From an uncultured Alphaproteobacteria bacterium (GTDB lineage: Bacteria > Pseudomonadota > Alphaproteobacteria > Rs-D84), in assembly GCA_937903135.1 (NCBI GenBank), contig CALDAH010000008.1, positions 11,002 through 75,001 of the forward strand: a stretch of 64,000 nt of DNA, given 5' to 3'. Positions within the stretch are counted from its first letter, which is position 1. Each line of letters opens with the position of its first letter. The position numbers were made by a program, and so were the translations under genes. Shown piece after piece: positions 34,391 through 41,738 of this stretch. The notes under the pieces are model-generated. The model did not search any database and had not been told where the DNA came from. It saw only the letters and a program-made list of their open reading frames with translations.

Positions 34391-34765
34391 ATGTGTCGGG
34401 TGCTTTTATCGATTAACCCAGAATACGTGGAAAAGATTTTCTCCGGTGAGAAAGAATTTGAATTCCGTAAAAATCGTTGCAAATCCGATGTCGATAAAAT
34501 GGTTATTTATTGCACCGCGCCAGTTATGAAAGTAATTGGGGAGGCGGATATTGTTGAGATACTAGAGGATAGCCCATCCGTTGTATGGAAAAAAACGCAG
34601 AATAAATCTGGTGTTACTAAGGATTTCTATGATTCTTATTATGCGGGGCGCACAAAATCAGTGGCTTATAAATTAGCGAATATTAAAAAATACAAGAGTC
34701 CAAAAACTTTAAAATCATTTGGTATTGCCTCTGCGCCACAATCATTTGTTTACTTGTCTCGATAA
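34391..34765 (+). CDS. ASCH-domain (PUA-like) protein
   Basis: A 124-residue stand-alone ASCH domain: VLLSINPEYVEKIFSGEKEFEFRK (key residues SI, G-E-K and E-F-R-K) at residues 4-28, MVIYCTAP near 38 and VIGEADI near 50. ASCH proteins bind modified nucleotides or RNA, and some are RNases or regulators of translation. The next gene, 68 bases downstream on the same strand, encodes a PIN-GNAT protein whose C-terminus also looks PUA-like, so the two may form one system. The gene has its own promoter and a very strong ribosome site. Confidence 0.8.
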   Translation: MCRVLLSINPEYVEKIFSGEKEFEFRKNRCKSDVDKMVIYCTAPVMKVIGEADIVEILEDSPSVVWKKTQNKSGVTKDFYDSYYAGRTKSVAYKLANIKKYKSPKTLKSFGIASAPQSFVYLSR

Positions 34766-34833
34766 TTTTTATTTTACCCCTTGATTTTGGCAGCTTTTTT
34801 ATTAAATACTATCTGTAATAGGATTTTATCTAT

Positions 34834-36342
34834 ATGCCAAAGGTATTACTTGATACAAATATTATCATATACAGAGAAACGGATCGTATTTTGAATCCGA
34901 ATACTCCTGATTTGTTTAATTGGTTAGATAGACTTCATTACGATAAGTATATTCATCCTATATCAGAGCAAGAAATTTCGCAATATGCTGATGTTCAGAA
35001 AAGAGAAGTAATTTTATCAAAACTAGGTTCATACAATAAATTGACGGTGCTTGCTCCACTGGCGGAACCAATCCAGAACTTACTAAGACATGACGGAGAT
35101 GTAAATTCTCAAAATGATACAAAAATCTTAAATGAATTATATTGTAGTAGAGTTGATATCTTCATAACAGAAGATCGGCAGTTATATAATAAAGCACGAT
35201 GCTTAGGTGTTGCGGATAAAGTTTTTTCAATAGAAAGCTTTTCCGAAAAGATGTTATCTGAACATCCAGATTTGATAGACTACAATGTCTTGGCTGTTAG
35301 GAAAAAGAAAATTGGAGAACTTAATGTACATGATGAATTTTTTGATAGCTTGCGCGAAAGCTACGGTGGAATAGAGTTTGATAATTGGTTAAATAGAAAG
35401 TCTCAAGAAGACGCCTATGTTTGTTATTTAGGCGAAGATTTAAAAGCTTTTCTGTATCTAAAACAAGAAAATGAAGAAGAAAATTATTCTGATATAGATC
35501 CAATATTGCCACGCAAAAAGCGTTTAAAAATAGGAACTTTTAAGGTTGCTATGAATGGATTAAAGCTTGGAGAAAGATTCCTAAAAATAGCATTTGATAA
35601 TGCTATTAACATGAACGTTGATGAAATTTACGTAACTATATTTGATTCTGATGCAAATGATTTACCAAAACAAGCATTGGTAAAGCAATTATGTGATTTT
35701 GGATTTTTCCGTTGGGGTACTAAGGGCAATGGTGAAGGGGTTTATGTTCGGAATATGTTACATGATTTCTGTCGTGATAAGCCAACTAAAACGTTTCCTT
35801 TTTTTAGCAAAAATTCCGACACATATTTCTGTTCGATATATTCCGAGTATCATACATCTTTGTTCCCGGATTCAATATTGAATAATGAGTCTCCTTACGA
35901 TTTTCAAGAAAATAAACCATTTAGAAACGCTATTACAAAAGTGTATATCTCTCGAGCATTATTTCGAGGGTTACGAACTGGAGATAATATAGTGTTTTAT
36001 CGTAATGGTGGTATGTATGCCGGTGTAATAACAACAATAGGAATCGTGAACAATGTGTACCATCCACGAACATTAGAAGAATTTAAAAATTGTTGTAAAC
36101 GTAGAACTATTTTTTCGGATGCAGAATTGGAAACTCAGTGGAATTACAATCAAAACAAACCTTTTGTTGTTGAATTTTTATACGCGTATTCTTTCCCTAG
36201 TCCTAAGGTTAATCTAAAAACATTATATGATAAGGGTGTTTTTTGTGGCGATTTTCCGCGTGGTTTTGCACCGCTGTCTAAAGAACAATTTGAAACAATG
36301 TTGCGACTAACTAGAACAAGTACAAAATATATTGTTGAATAG
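34834..36342 (+). CDS. PIN ribonuclease - GNAT acetyltransferase - PUA-like fusion protein
   Basis: A 502-residue protein. Residues 1-140 are a PIN domain: LLDTNIIIY (Asp7), SEQEISQYA (Glu near 44) and VDIFITEDRQLYNKA with the last Asp near 112, so the acidic centre appears complete. Residues about 190-310 resemble a GNAT fold (LKIGTFKVAMNGLKLGERFL, a acetyl-CoA loop-like stretch, then DFGFFRWGTKGNGEGVYVR). Residues 370-500 are ASCH/EVE-like (RGLRTGDNIVFYRNG, then AGVITTIGIV). AGGA precedes the ATG. It is probably an RNA-targeting toxin or defence effector. The exact target is unknown. It follows a stand-alone ASCH gene and is convergent with fic. Confidence 0.75.
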   Translation: MPKVLLDTNIIIYRETDRILNPNTPDLFNWLDRLHYDKYIHPISEQEISQYADVQKREVILSKLGSYNKLTVLAPLAEPIQNLLRHDGDVNSQNDTKILNELYCSRVDIFITEDRQLYNKARCLGVADKVFSIESFSEKMLSEHPDLIDYNVLAVRKKKIGELNVHDEFFDSLRESYGGIEFDNWLNRKSQEDAYVCYLGEDLKAFLYLKQENEEENYSDIDPILPRKKRLKIGTFKVAMNGLKLGERFLKIAFDNAINMNVDEIYVTIFDSDANDLPKQALVKQLCDFGFFRWGTKGNGEGVYVRNMLHDFCRDKPTKTFPFFSKNSDTYFCSIYSEYHTSLFPDSILNNESPYDFQENKPFRNAITKVYISRALFRGLRTGDNIVFYRNGGMYAGVITTIGIVNNVYHPRTLEEFKNCCKRRTIFSDAELETQWNYNQNKPFVVEFLYAYSFPSPKVNLKTLYDKGVFCGDFPRGFAPLSKEQFETMLRLTRTSTKYIVE

Positions 36343-36346
36343 ATAT

Positions 36347-37402
36347 TTATAACTTTTCATACCATGCGGATTTGGTGCTGCCAAGTTTTTTCAAAATGCC
36401 GCGTTTAACCAGTGATTGAACGGATTTTTTTACTGTTTCCAGATTCTTGTCCAATGTGCGCGAGATGTCGGTCGCTGTCCAACGACTTTGCGTTTCAAAC
36501 AGGTCTAAAATCGCCGTGGCGGTTGCCGACAGCTTTCCGTCGTTTGCCGCCATTGTCATTGCGATTTTTGATTCCAAATGTTGTTTTTGTTTGAATAACG
36601 AATTTACAAAGAATGTCAGCCACGGCTCATAATCAACATTGGCCGTCCAAATGCCTTTCTGAGTGCCGCGCAGTGCCAGGTAATATGACGATTTGCTGGC
36701 CTCTATAATAGATTCCATTGATGCATACGGCATATAACTGTACCCATGTTGCAACATCAACAATACGGTCAGGGCACGCGACATACGGCCGTTTCCATCC
36801 GTAAAGGGATGAATGGCCAGAAAATGCACAATAAAGACCCCGATAACTATTATTGGGTGTAAATAGTCGTCCGCCAGATTGCGCCGGGCCCAATCAACCA
36901 GTTCGGTCATCAACCGTGGCGTATCGAATGGTGTTGCGGTTTCAAATATAGAGCCGATTTCATTGCCATTGGCATCAAATGCCGCCACGCGGTTGGAATC
37001 TTTTTTATATTCGCCGCGATGACGCAAATCTTTGCCGGAATACCGCAACAATATTTTATGCAGTTGCTTTATGTAATTCTCGTTCAACGGAATTGTCGCG
37101 AAATCATCAAAAATAGTATTGATTAGGTCGGCATAGCCAGCAACTTCCTCTTCATCCCGTGATTTGAAAGACGTCTTGTTGATGTTACGGAACAGCGTTT
37201 CAATCTGGGCGTCGGACATCTGATTGCCCTCTATACGATTGGATGATCCCACAGATTCAATCGTTGCGATACGGCGCATTGATTTTAACTGTGCGGGACG
37301 CAGGCGTACCAAACCACCGTTCCAAGTGGCCTTGAAACTGTCTATCTCGCTGATTTTTTTCAGCATATCCGGTGTGATATGAATGTTGTTTATGTTTGGC
37401 AT
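36347..37402 (-). CDS. Fic-family AMP-transferase with C-terminal winged helix
   Basis: A 351-residue protein. The inhibitory motif SSNRIEGN is at residues 53-60 (S-x3-E-G). The active-site loop HPFTDGNGRMSR starts at His198 and is complete. A winged-helix segment (ATAILDLFETQSRWTATDIS and VKRGILKKLGSTKSAWY) ends the chain. It would transfer AMP to a protein Tyr or Thr and is kept inactive in cis by its own Glu58. ATG 37402 with a G-rich ribosome site is used; a TTG 12 bases earlier is less likely. Four phased TTACCTAA boxes precede it. It is convergent with the PIN-GNAT gene, with 4 bases between stops. Confidence 0.9.
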   Translation of the reverse strand: MPNINNIHITPDMLKKISEIDSFKATWNGGLVRLRPAQLKSMRRIATIESVGSSNRIEGNQMSDAQIETLFRNINKTSFKSRDEEEVAGYADLINTIFDDFATIPLNENYIKQLHKILLRYSGKDLRHRGEYKKDSNRVAAFDANGNEIGSIFETATPFDTPRLMTELVDWARRNLADDYLHPIIVIGVFIVHFLAIHPFTDGNGRMSRALTVLLMLQHGYSYMPYASMESIIEASKSSYYLALRGTQKGIWTANVDYEPWLTFFVNSLFKQKQHLESKIAMTMAANDGKLSATATAILDLFETQSRWTATDISRTLDKNLETVKKSVQSLVKRGILKKLGSTKSAWYEKL

Positions 37403-37417
37403 GGCTGCCCCCAAAAT

Positions 37418-37466
37418 TTACCTAATTATTATTTCTATTACCTAATCTTACCTAAATGTTACCTAA
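37418..37466. repeat. Four phased TTACCTAA octamers ahead of fic
   Basis: TTACCTAA at 37418-37425, 37438-37445, 37448-37455 and 37459-37466. Start-to-start distances are 20, 10 and 11 bases, one or two helical turns, which places all boxes on one DNA face. This is a probable operator of fic, bound perhaps by the winged helix of the Fic protein itself. Confidence 0.75.
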
Positions 37467-37497
37467 TTGTCCAGTGTTTTTACCAGATAATACAAGA

Positions 37498-37542
37498 TAT
37501 CGCTAATTTGCGGGGTTGAAATTAGCGATATAATTAGCGATA
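37498..37542. repeat. Second operator-like set TATCGCTAAT/ATTAGCGATA
   Basis: TATCGCTAAT (37498-37507), its complement ATTAGCGATA (37521-37530) and a further ATTAGCGATA (37533-37542), spaced 13 and 2 bases. It is an inverted plus direct repeat distinct from the TTACCTAA boxes. Confidence 0.65.
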
Positions 37543-37882
37543 AATGGGTGGGTATACCTTGGCAAGGCGGGGTGTGGGTTGTTCCCTGATGTGGGCGAGT
37601 AAAATCCCTGTTCCTGATATACAAGTTCCCTGTTATTTTTGTGGGGGATTTTGTGAAAGTGGCGGAAATACCAAAATTCGCTCGGCTTTGCCTGCGCGTA
37701 TCCTCGTAATGGCAATAAATTGCCAACTCGGATTCCCTGTTAATCCCTGTATTTTGTTGTATGGCGTTTGCCGTAGAATCTTACCACACCGCCAGGAATA
37801 TAGAGCATCCCACGGCAACCCCGCGGGATGTTTATTTTGCCCCCGACAGCATACATTGCCCAACCCCCGATGGCGGTTTATA
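37543..37882. other. Non-coding stretch between fic and the MuF toxin gene
   Basis: Open frames exist on both strands, but none has a ribosome site, a recognisable domain or a coding-like pattern, and they overlap each other. GGGATTTTGTGAAAG, CCCTGTTATTTTTG and repeated TTCCCTG or ATCCCTGT segments give it a phage-intergenic look. I see no gene here. Confidence 0.4.
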
Positions 37883-37911
37883 TTGCTTTTTATCATAATT
37901 TAGAATATAAT
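37883..37911 (+). promoter_or_regulatory. Strong promoter of the MuF toxin gene
   Basis: TTGCTT (37883-37888), a 17-base spacer and TATAAT (37906-37911). The start would be near 37918, about 83 bases before the ATG, with two terminators in between. Confidence 0.65.
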
Positions 37912-37928
37912 AATCAGCATGAATAACG

Positions 37929-37979
37929 GCGACATTTTGTCGCTGTTTTTTTATTGTCCCGCCGACCGCGGGCTTTTTT
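37929..37979 (+). terminator. Two consecutive intrinsic terminators in the MuF toxin leader
   Basis: GCGACA/TGTCGC (37929-37934 with 37938-37943) is followed by a T-run, and CCCGC/GCGGG (37958-37962 with 37968-37972) by six T. The layout and the first stem match the leader of the methyltransferase at 16938. Confidence 0.7.
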
Positions 37980-38000
37980 ATTTACCAAAAGGAATCACAA

Positions 38001-38948
38001 ATGAAAACACCACAATTTTTAAGGGAAATGATGTCGTCGCCTGCGTATATGGATAAAAACAGTGACATTTATGCCATGGCTGAACGGTATCTAAAAATGT
38101 TCTATCCGGGTATGGTCGGGATGGATGCAACAGGGCGAATGAAAGAACCCGAGTATGATATGACGCTGGAACAGTTTAACAAAGCTCAGGCAGATATGAA
38201 TGCGGCTTTAGAAGAGGCAATATCGGATGCAGAATCTGAATATGAAAAAGAAACGGGCGAACCGGCAGAATTTGATAAATATATAGAATTAGAAGAAACC
38301 ATAGATGTACGTGTACTGATGCCGGATGGTACAATAGAAAATAAACAGCTAGAGGTTTATACCCTTGATTTGCCAGAGGACGATGATGATACGCCAAACG
38401 GCAAACCGCGGCATGTGTGGCGCTGGCACAGTGAAGATGGTGAAAACACCTGTTCCGCGTGTGCATCGCGTGATGGCGAAATATATGATAGCGCAGATGA
38501 TATTCCGGAAATACCGTTTCATCCCAACTGCCGCTGCAGAATAACAGAGGATGTAATAGACCCAGATGGTCGTACATTAAGCAGTAAACCGTATTCGCCA
38601 AAGAAACCGACGGCCACGCCCGAAACTGCGGCTAACACCCCAGCTGAAAAAGCAACATTTGAAAAGCCGGTTGATACCAAACCTGGTCAATACGCAGTTT
38701 TTGATGGAAAATCGTTGACCATTTATGACGATGGCGAAAAAGTTGCTGCATTTGCTGGGGTGTCCGGTAAGCCCGGATATCAATCTCCAGAATATCAAAA
38801 TAAAAAATATACCGGGCCGATTCCAGAAGGAGTTTATGTAATAAGAAAAGACAGGTTGCAATTATACAAGGATATAGACAGGTGGGATAGACAACTTTCT
38901 GCATTGGGGCGCGGAACTTGGCGTGGGGGGGGCTTATTCTTGGGGTGA
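38001..38948 (+). CDS. MuF-type phage protein with C-terminal L,D-transpeptidase-like toxin domain, frame broken at a G8 tract
   Basis: 315 residues as read. Residues 1-190 match the end of a Mu gpF/SPP1 gp7 minor head protein: WHSEDGENTCSACASRDGE near 140 and the closing PFHPNCRCRI near 173, which has the CxxC and HPNCRC cysteines. After a Pro/Thr linker, residues 230-311 (YAVFDGKSLTIYDD, then GPIPEGVYVIRKD) match DUF2778, the fold of Tlde1-type peptidoglycan toxins. Eight G at 38925-38932 shift the frame, and the catalytic part lies in the next frame up to 39129. With seven G the two parts join. AAGGA stands before the ATG. MuF toxins are known from temperate phages. Confidence 0.75.
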   Translation: MKTPQFLREMMSSPAYMDKNSDIYAMAERYLKMFYPGMVGMDATGRMKEPEYDMTLEQFNKAQADMNAALEEAISDAESEYEKETGEPAEFDKYIELEETIDVRVLMPDGTIENKQLEVYTLDLPEDDDDTPNGKPRHVWRWHSEDGENTCSACASRDGEIYDSADDIPEIPFHPNCRCRITEDVIDPDGRTLSSKPYSPKKPTATPETAANTPAEKATFEKPVDTKPGQYAVFDGKSLTIYDDGEKVAAFAGVSGKPGYQSPEYQNKKYTGPIPEGVYVIRKDRLQLYKDIDRWDRQLSALGRGTWRGGGLFLG

Positions 38949-39129
38949 ATCCAGAGTTTGGTTGGAGGCCGCTAAAGAAACAAATACCTATGGGCGCAGC
39001 GGTTTTAGTGTCCATGGCGGAACAGAGCCGGGTTCTGCTGGATGCATTGATTTAACAGATCAGATGAGTGGCTTTACAAATTGGTTTGAAAATAATAAAA
39101 AAGATGTAATACTAAAAGTGGAATATTAA
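38923..39129 (+). pseudogene. Second half of the DUF2778 toxin domain, out of frame with its first half
   Basis: After the G8 tract this frame reads AYSWGESRVWLEAAKE (start of the part) and FSVHGGTEPGSAGCIDLT, which holds the catalytic His (codon 39013) and Cys (codon 39043) of the L,D-transpeptidase-like fold, so the active site is intact. A GTG at 38923 has no ribosome site. It can only be made as part of the upstream protein after loss of one G or by ribosomal slippage. The next gene starts 14 bases after its stop. Confidence 0.75.
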
Positions 39130-39143
39130 AAACGGAAATATAA

Positions 39144-39473
39144 ATGAAAAAATATTTAACCCCAATCATGGCATGTTCTGCCGCCGTTGCGTTTTGTGCG
39201 TTTTTAATATTTTTAATTGATTTGGCTATTTTTGGTCGCGGCGGAAAAGTTTGCGGAATATGGGAGAAGACATTTCAAGAATATGAAGGAACTAATCGCG
39301 GATTAGTATTAATGGCGAACATGGACTTGTTATGTATTTTATTATCACTTGCTATATTTGGATTGCTGGTATTAGCATTATTTAAGCATTATGGGTATCG
39401 GGTTTTGTTATTACCAATAGGGGGGCTGGTATTATTCTTTGCAATAGGTCACCGTTTCTTGTGTTTCATATGA
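39144..39473 (+). CDS. Small membrane protein, candidate immunity protein 1
   Basis: A 109-residue protein. Three membrane helices lie near residues 7-30, 58-80 and 86-108, with a polar loop of about 25 residues between the first two that contains FGRGGKVCGIWEKTFQEY. AAACGG and ATAAATG give a modest ribosome site. It starts 14 bases after the toxin domain and overlaps the next gene by 4 bases. The position after a toxin with periplasmic action and the membrane topology fit an immunity protein, but no family is recognised. Confidence 0.6.
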   Translation: MKKYLTPIMACSAAVAFCAFLIFLIDLAIFGRGGKVCGIWEKTFQEYEGTNRGLVLMANMDLLCILLSLAIFGLLVLALFKHYGYRVLLLPIGGLVLFFAIGHRFLCFI

Positions 39474-39784
39474 TGAATAAATATTTTGTTTTTATTGGCA
39501 GTATTGTGTCTCTGGCTCTGTTCTTATTCTTTTGGAATGATTTAGCTGGACTGCAAAGTAATGGGAAATGGGAGGGATTATTTTATTTCCTATGCGGGTA
39601 TGATTGCCTGGTATTGATAGATCGTATCGCAATGATATTTTCATTGGTAATTTTTATTCCATTTGCGATGGGGACTATAAAAAATTATAAATGGAAATTT
39701 CTGCTTGTGCCTATATTAGCGTGTTTTTTATGGTTTATCATAATGATGCTGCATTTATGGATTGTATCCATATTTTTTATATGA
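39470..39784 (+). CDS. Small membrane protein, candidate immunity protein 2
   Basis: A 104-residue protein. ATG 39470 overlaps the stop of the previous gene (ATGATG; the second ATG at 39473 is possible too). It has three to four hydrophobic segments near residues 3-20, 50-75 and 80-104 and a polar loop with GKWEGLFYFLCGYD. The layout is the same as in the preceding gene, and the loop between the first two helices has a GxWE string in both. The two are probably diverged tandem copies of an immunity gene. Confidence 0.6.
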   Translation: MMNKYFVFIGSIVSLALFLFFWNDLAGLQSNGKWEGLFYFLCGYDCLVLIDRIAMIFSLVIFIPFAMGTIKNYKWKFLLVPILACFLWFIIMMLHLWIVSIFFI

Positions 39785-39803
39785 TGACATTAAAGTAATC
39801 TGG

Positions 39804-40229
39804 TTATAAATGTACAATCTCAGTGTCGGTAAATTGTTCGGCGATATATTCGGCGGCGAGGCGGCGGTGGCATTGGACGGCTGATTTTTCTGTGCATAGC
39901 AGGCAGATGCGATCAAGCGAGTCCGCGCTGCGCCCAGTGGTCGGGTGGCGTGTGGCTAATAATTCGCGGTACATCCGTTCGTATTCAGGCCATGTGATGC
40001 GACCATCTTTGTATCCGCTCAAGATTTCAGTCGTTGGGGCGAATTCCGGGTGGTATTCGTATCGTTTGCCCAGCACCGCGGCCAAACTGTCGCCACTGTA
40101 AAACGGCACGTATGTGCTGGTGCGCCATTGGCGTATGTCCCAGACCGTGCGCACACGCACCGCGTCTAATACATCTATAAACACATCCGGGCTTTTACCG
40201 CTGAAACCAATTGTGAATATCTTTGGCAT
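39804..40229 (-). CDS. DUF488 family protein
   Basis: A 141-residue DUF488 protein: IFTIGFSGKSPDVFIDVLD at the start, VWDIRQWRTSTYVPFY near 30 (D-I-R is conserved), and LLCTEKSAVQCHRRLAAEYI near 110 with the conserved Cys and CHR. The family is widespread, is often found in defence or mobile contexts, and has no settled activity. It is convergent with the candidate immunity genes. No clear Shine-Dalgarno sequence precedes ATG 40229. Confidence 0.8.
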   Translation of the reverse strand: MPKIFTIGFSGKSPDVFIDVLDAVRVRTVWDIRQWRTSTYVPFYSGDSLAAVLGKRYEYHPEFAPTTEILSGYKDGRITWPEYERMYRELLATRHPTTGRSADSLDRICLLCTEKSAVQCHRRLAAEYIAEQFTDTEIVHL

Positions 40230-40332
40230 ATCAGTACAAAAATAGTCCGTTTAACATCAAATAGCAATTATTTTCCTGAATAAGAAATTTTCACGCACGC
40301 AACAGATTGTGCAAAATTATTTATATTACATA

Positions 40333-40428
40333 TGTTATAGTTAGGCATATTTACGGATGCTATAAAGAATTATAAATCCCTCGACGTTGGTTCGCTGAAT
40401 CATGCGCGGGGCCGGGGGATTATTTTTA
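40333..40428 (+). ncRNA. Candidate small RNA with its own promoter and terminator
   Basis: An extended -10 TGTTATAGT (hexamer 40336-40341) predicts a start near 40348. AATCCCTC (40375-40382) pairs with GGGGGATT (40414-40421, one G-U) and is followed by ATTTTT. The product would be about 80 bases. The interval has no frame and the RNA would be antisense only to the last bases of the gene at 40426. Confidence 0.3.
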
Positions 40429-40824
40429 GCGCGTCAGGCCCAATTCGCGCATTATCGGCAATAGATGTGGTGTCATTTCCGGATAGAATTTTTTCATCGT
40501 TGTATATGCGTCTAATGGCTTGTCGGATTTTGTAAGGCGGGCGCATTCCCAATCAATTATCATTTCAATATAGTCGCGCCGGGTTTTATTTTGTTTGTTT
40601 TCCACATGATGGCGATTGTGTGCACGGTGTTTTTTCTGAACCCATTTTTTATCACGTCTTGAAATCAGCGCCGCCGGATAGAGTAAAAGTAATTTATCCA
40701 AATCGTGCGTATATCCGCGAAATGTATTGTGGCCAAGCAATTTGCGTTCAACTTTTAGAAATGCTAGTTTATGCTGCCATGTGTATTTTACAAATCTGGT
40801 AAAGTTTTTATAGTTCATAGCCAT
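40426..40824 (-). CDS. DUF5662-like protein
   Basis: A 132-residue protein. ATG 40824 follows AGGGG by 5 bases; an ATG two codons later is also possible. TWQHKLAFLKVERKLLG and YTHDLDKLLLLY near the start, followed by HRAHNRHHVENK (several His) and DWECARLTKSDKP, match the DUF5662 family, which has an HD-like set of His and Asp residues. Its substrate is unknown. It overlaps the Nudix regulator gene by 10 bases, so the two genes form an operon. Confidence 0.7.
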   Translation of the reverse strand: MAMNYKNFTRFVKYTWQHKLAFLKVERKLLGHNTFRGYTHDLDKLLLLYPAALISRRDKKWVQKKHRAHNRHHVENKQNKTRRDYIEMIIDWECARLTKSDKPLDAYTTMKKFYPEMTPHLLPIMRELGLTR

Positions 40825-41543
40825 GAATCCCCTGTTTTTGCGTTGTATGTATATATCTTGCCGGGGCGGTGTCCGCGGCATGTTGTTTTGTTCGGTATTT
40901 CGGTGCAGTATTTTATAATTTTCTTATGAAAATTAGACTTATCCACGTGCCGGCCCGATATAATTTCATATACCTGGCGGGTGGTTTCCAATGTAAATTC
41001 ATTTGGCATAAATTTTAATATTGTATCTGTATATTCCACGCGGTTGCGCAGATGTTTCCACGCGCATAAAATTTCAACCAACGTTTTATCAGTGTCAATA
41101 TCAGATGCATTGGTTTCAAATGAATATTCCACCGCATAGGCGATTTTTTCATTTGTTCTGTATTTGTATACATCGCCACCGATTTTAATTTCGTTGTTTT
41201 GAATAGATATGTTTACCAGTTCATAGTCGGAATCAATTTGGGAAATCCGATCCCGGTTTATCAGCCCTAGGTGAATAATATCCACTTTGCCGTTGACACC
41301 TAAGTACTTTTTATCGCCCAGGGCATATACCTGTTCCAGGGCGAATGAATCCGCGCCGATTATGCCGGATATTCTATGGCGTATCTGTTCCTTGATGTTG
41401 TCGGATGCATCGGCAACGACAGATGGTATTTCATGGCGATCGCGCCGCAACAAAATTTTTATATTTTGTATATCGTTTTTGCGGATATCCGGATTCTGGG
41501 TCGTTTCCAGTACCAGCATAACGCACGTTAAATTTACAATCAT
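40815..41543 (-). CDS. Nudix-like transcriptional regulator (NrtR type)
   Basis: A 242-residue protein. The N-terminal 140 residues follow a Nudix fold, but the Nudix box is degenerate: the stretch ADASDNIKEQIRHRIS lacks the usual GX5EX7REUXEE acidic set, so hydrolysis is unlikely. Residues 165-235 (CAWKHLRNRVEYTD, NEFTLETTRQVYEIISGRHVDKSNF) are the winged-helix end of NrtR-type regulators of NAD or sugar metabolism, which use the Nudix part as ligand sensor. The operon with a DUF5662 gene is unusual. A PUA-like or phage role is not indicated. Confidence 0.75.
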   Translation of the reverse strand: MIVNLTCVMLVLETTQNPDIRKNDIQNIKILLRRDRHEIPSVVADASDNIKEQIRHRISGIIGADSFALEQVYALGDKKYLGVNGKVDIIHLGLINRDRISQIDSDYELVNISIQNNEIKIGGDVYKYRTNEKIAYAVEYSFETNASDIDTDKTLVEILCAWKHLRNRVEYTDTILKFMPNEFTLETTRQVYEIISGRHVDKSNFHKKIIKYCTEIPNKTTCRGHRPGKIYTYNAKTGDSWL

Positions 41544-41738
41544 CGCGTTTTACTTTTTTGGGTCAATTGGCTTGTGGTATAGTATACTATAAGTGTGGTT
41601 TGGTCAAGGGATTTTTTCACGACATTTAGCATTTGAGTTATGGCAATAAAATTTTGATTATGAGCCGTTCCCGGGGCGGGGAAAATAAATTGCATGGTAA
41701 TGAAAAAATATATAAAATTAAAAAAAATCAGGACAGAT

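Noticed and set aside
37463..37896. Overlapping minus-strand frames between fic and the MuF gene
   Set aside because: They overlap each other, include operator repeats in their text and have no ribosome site. Their wording feels phage-like, but no function or clear start can be supported.
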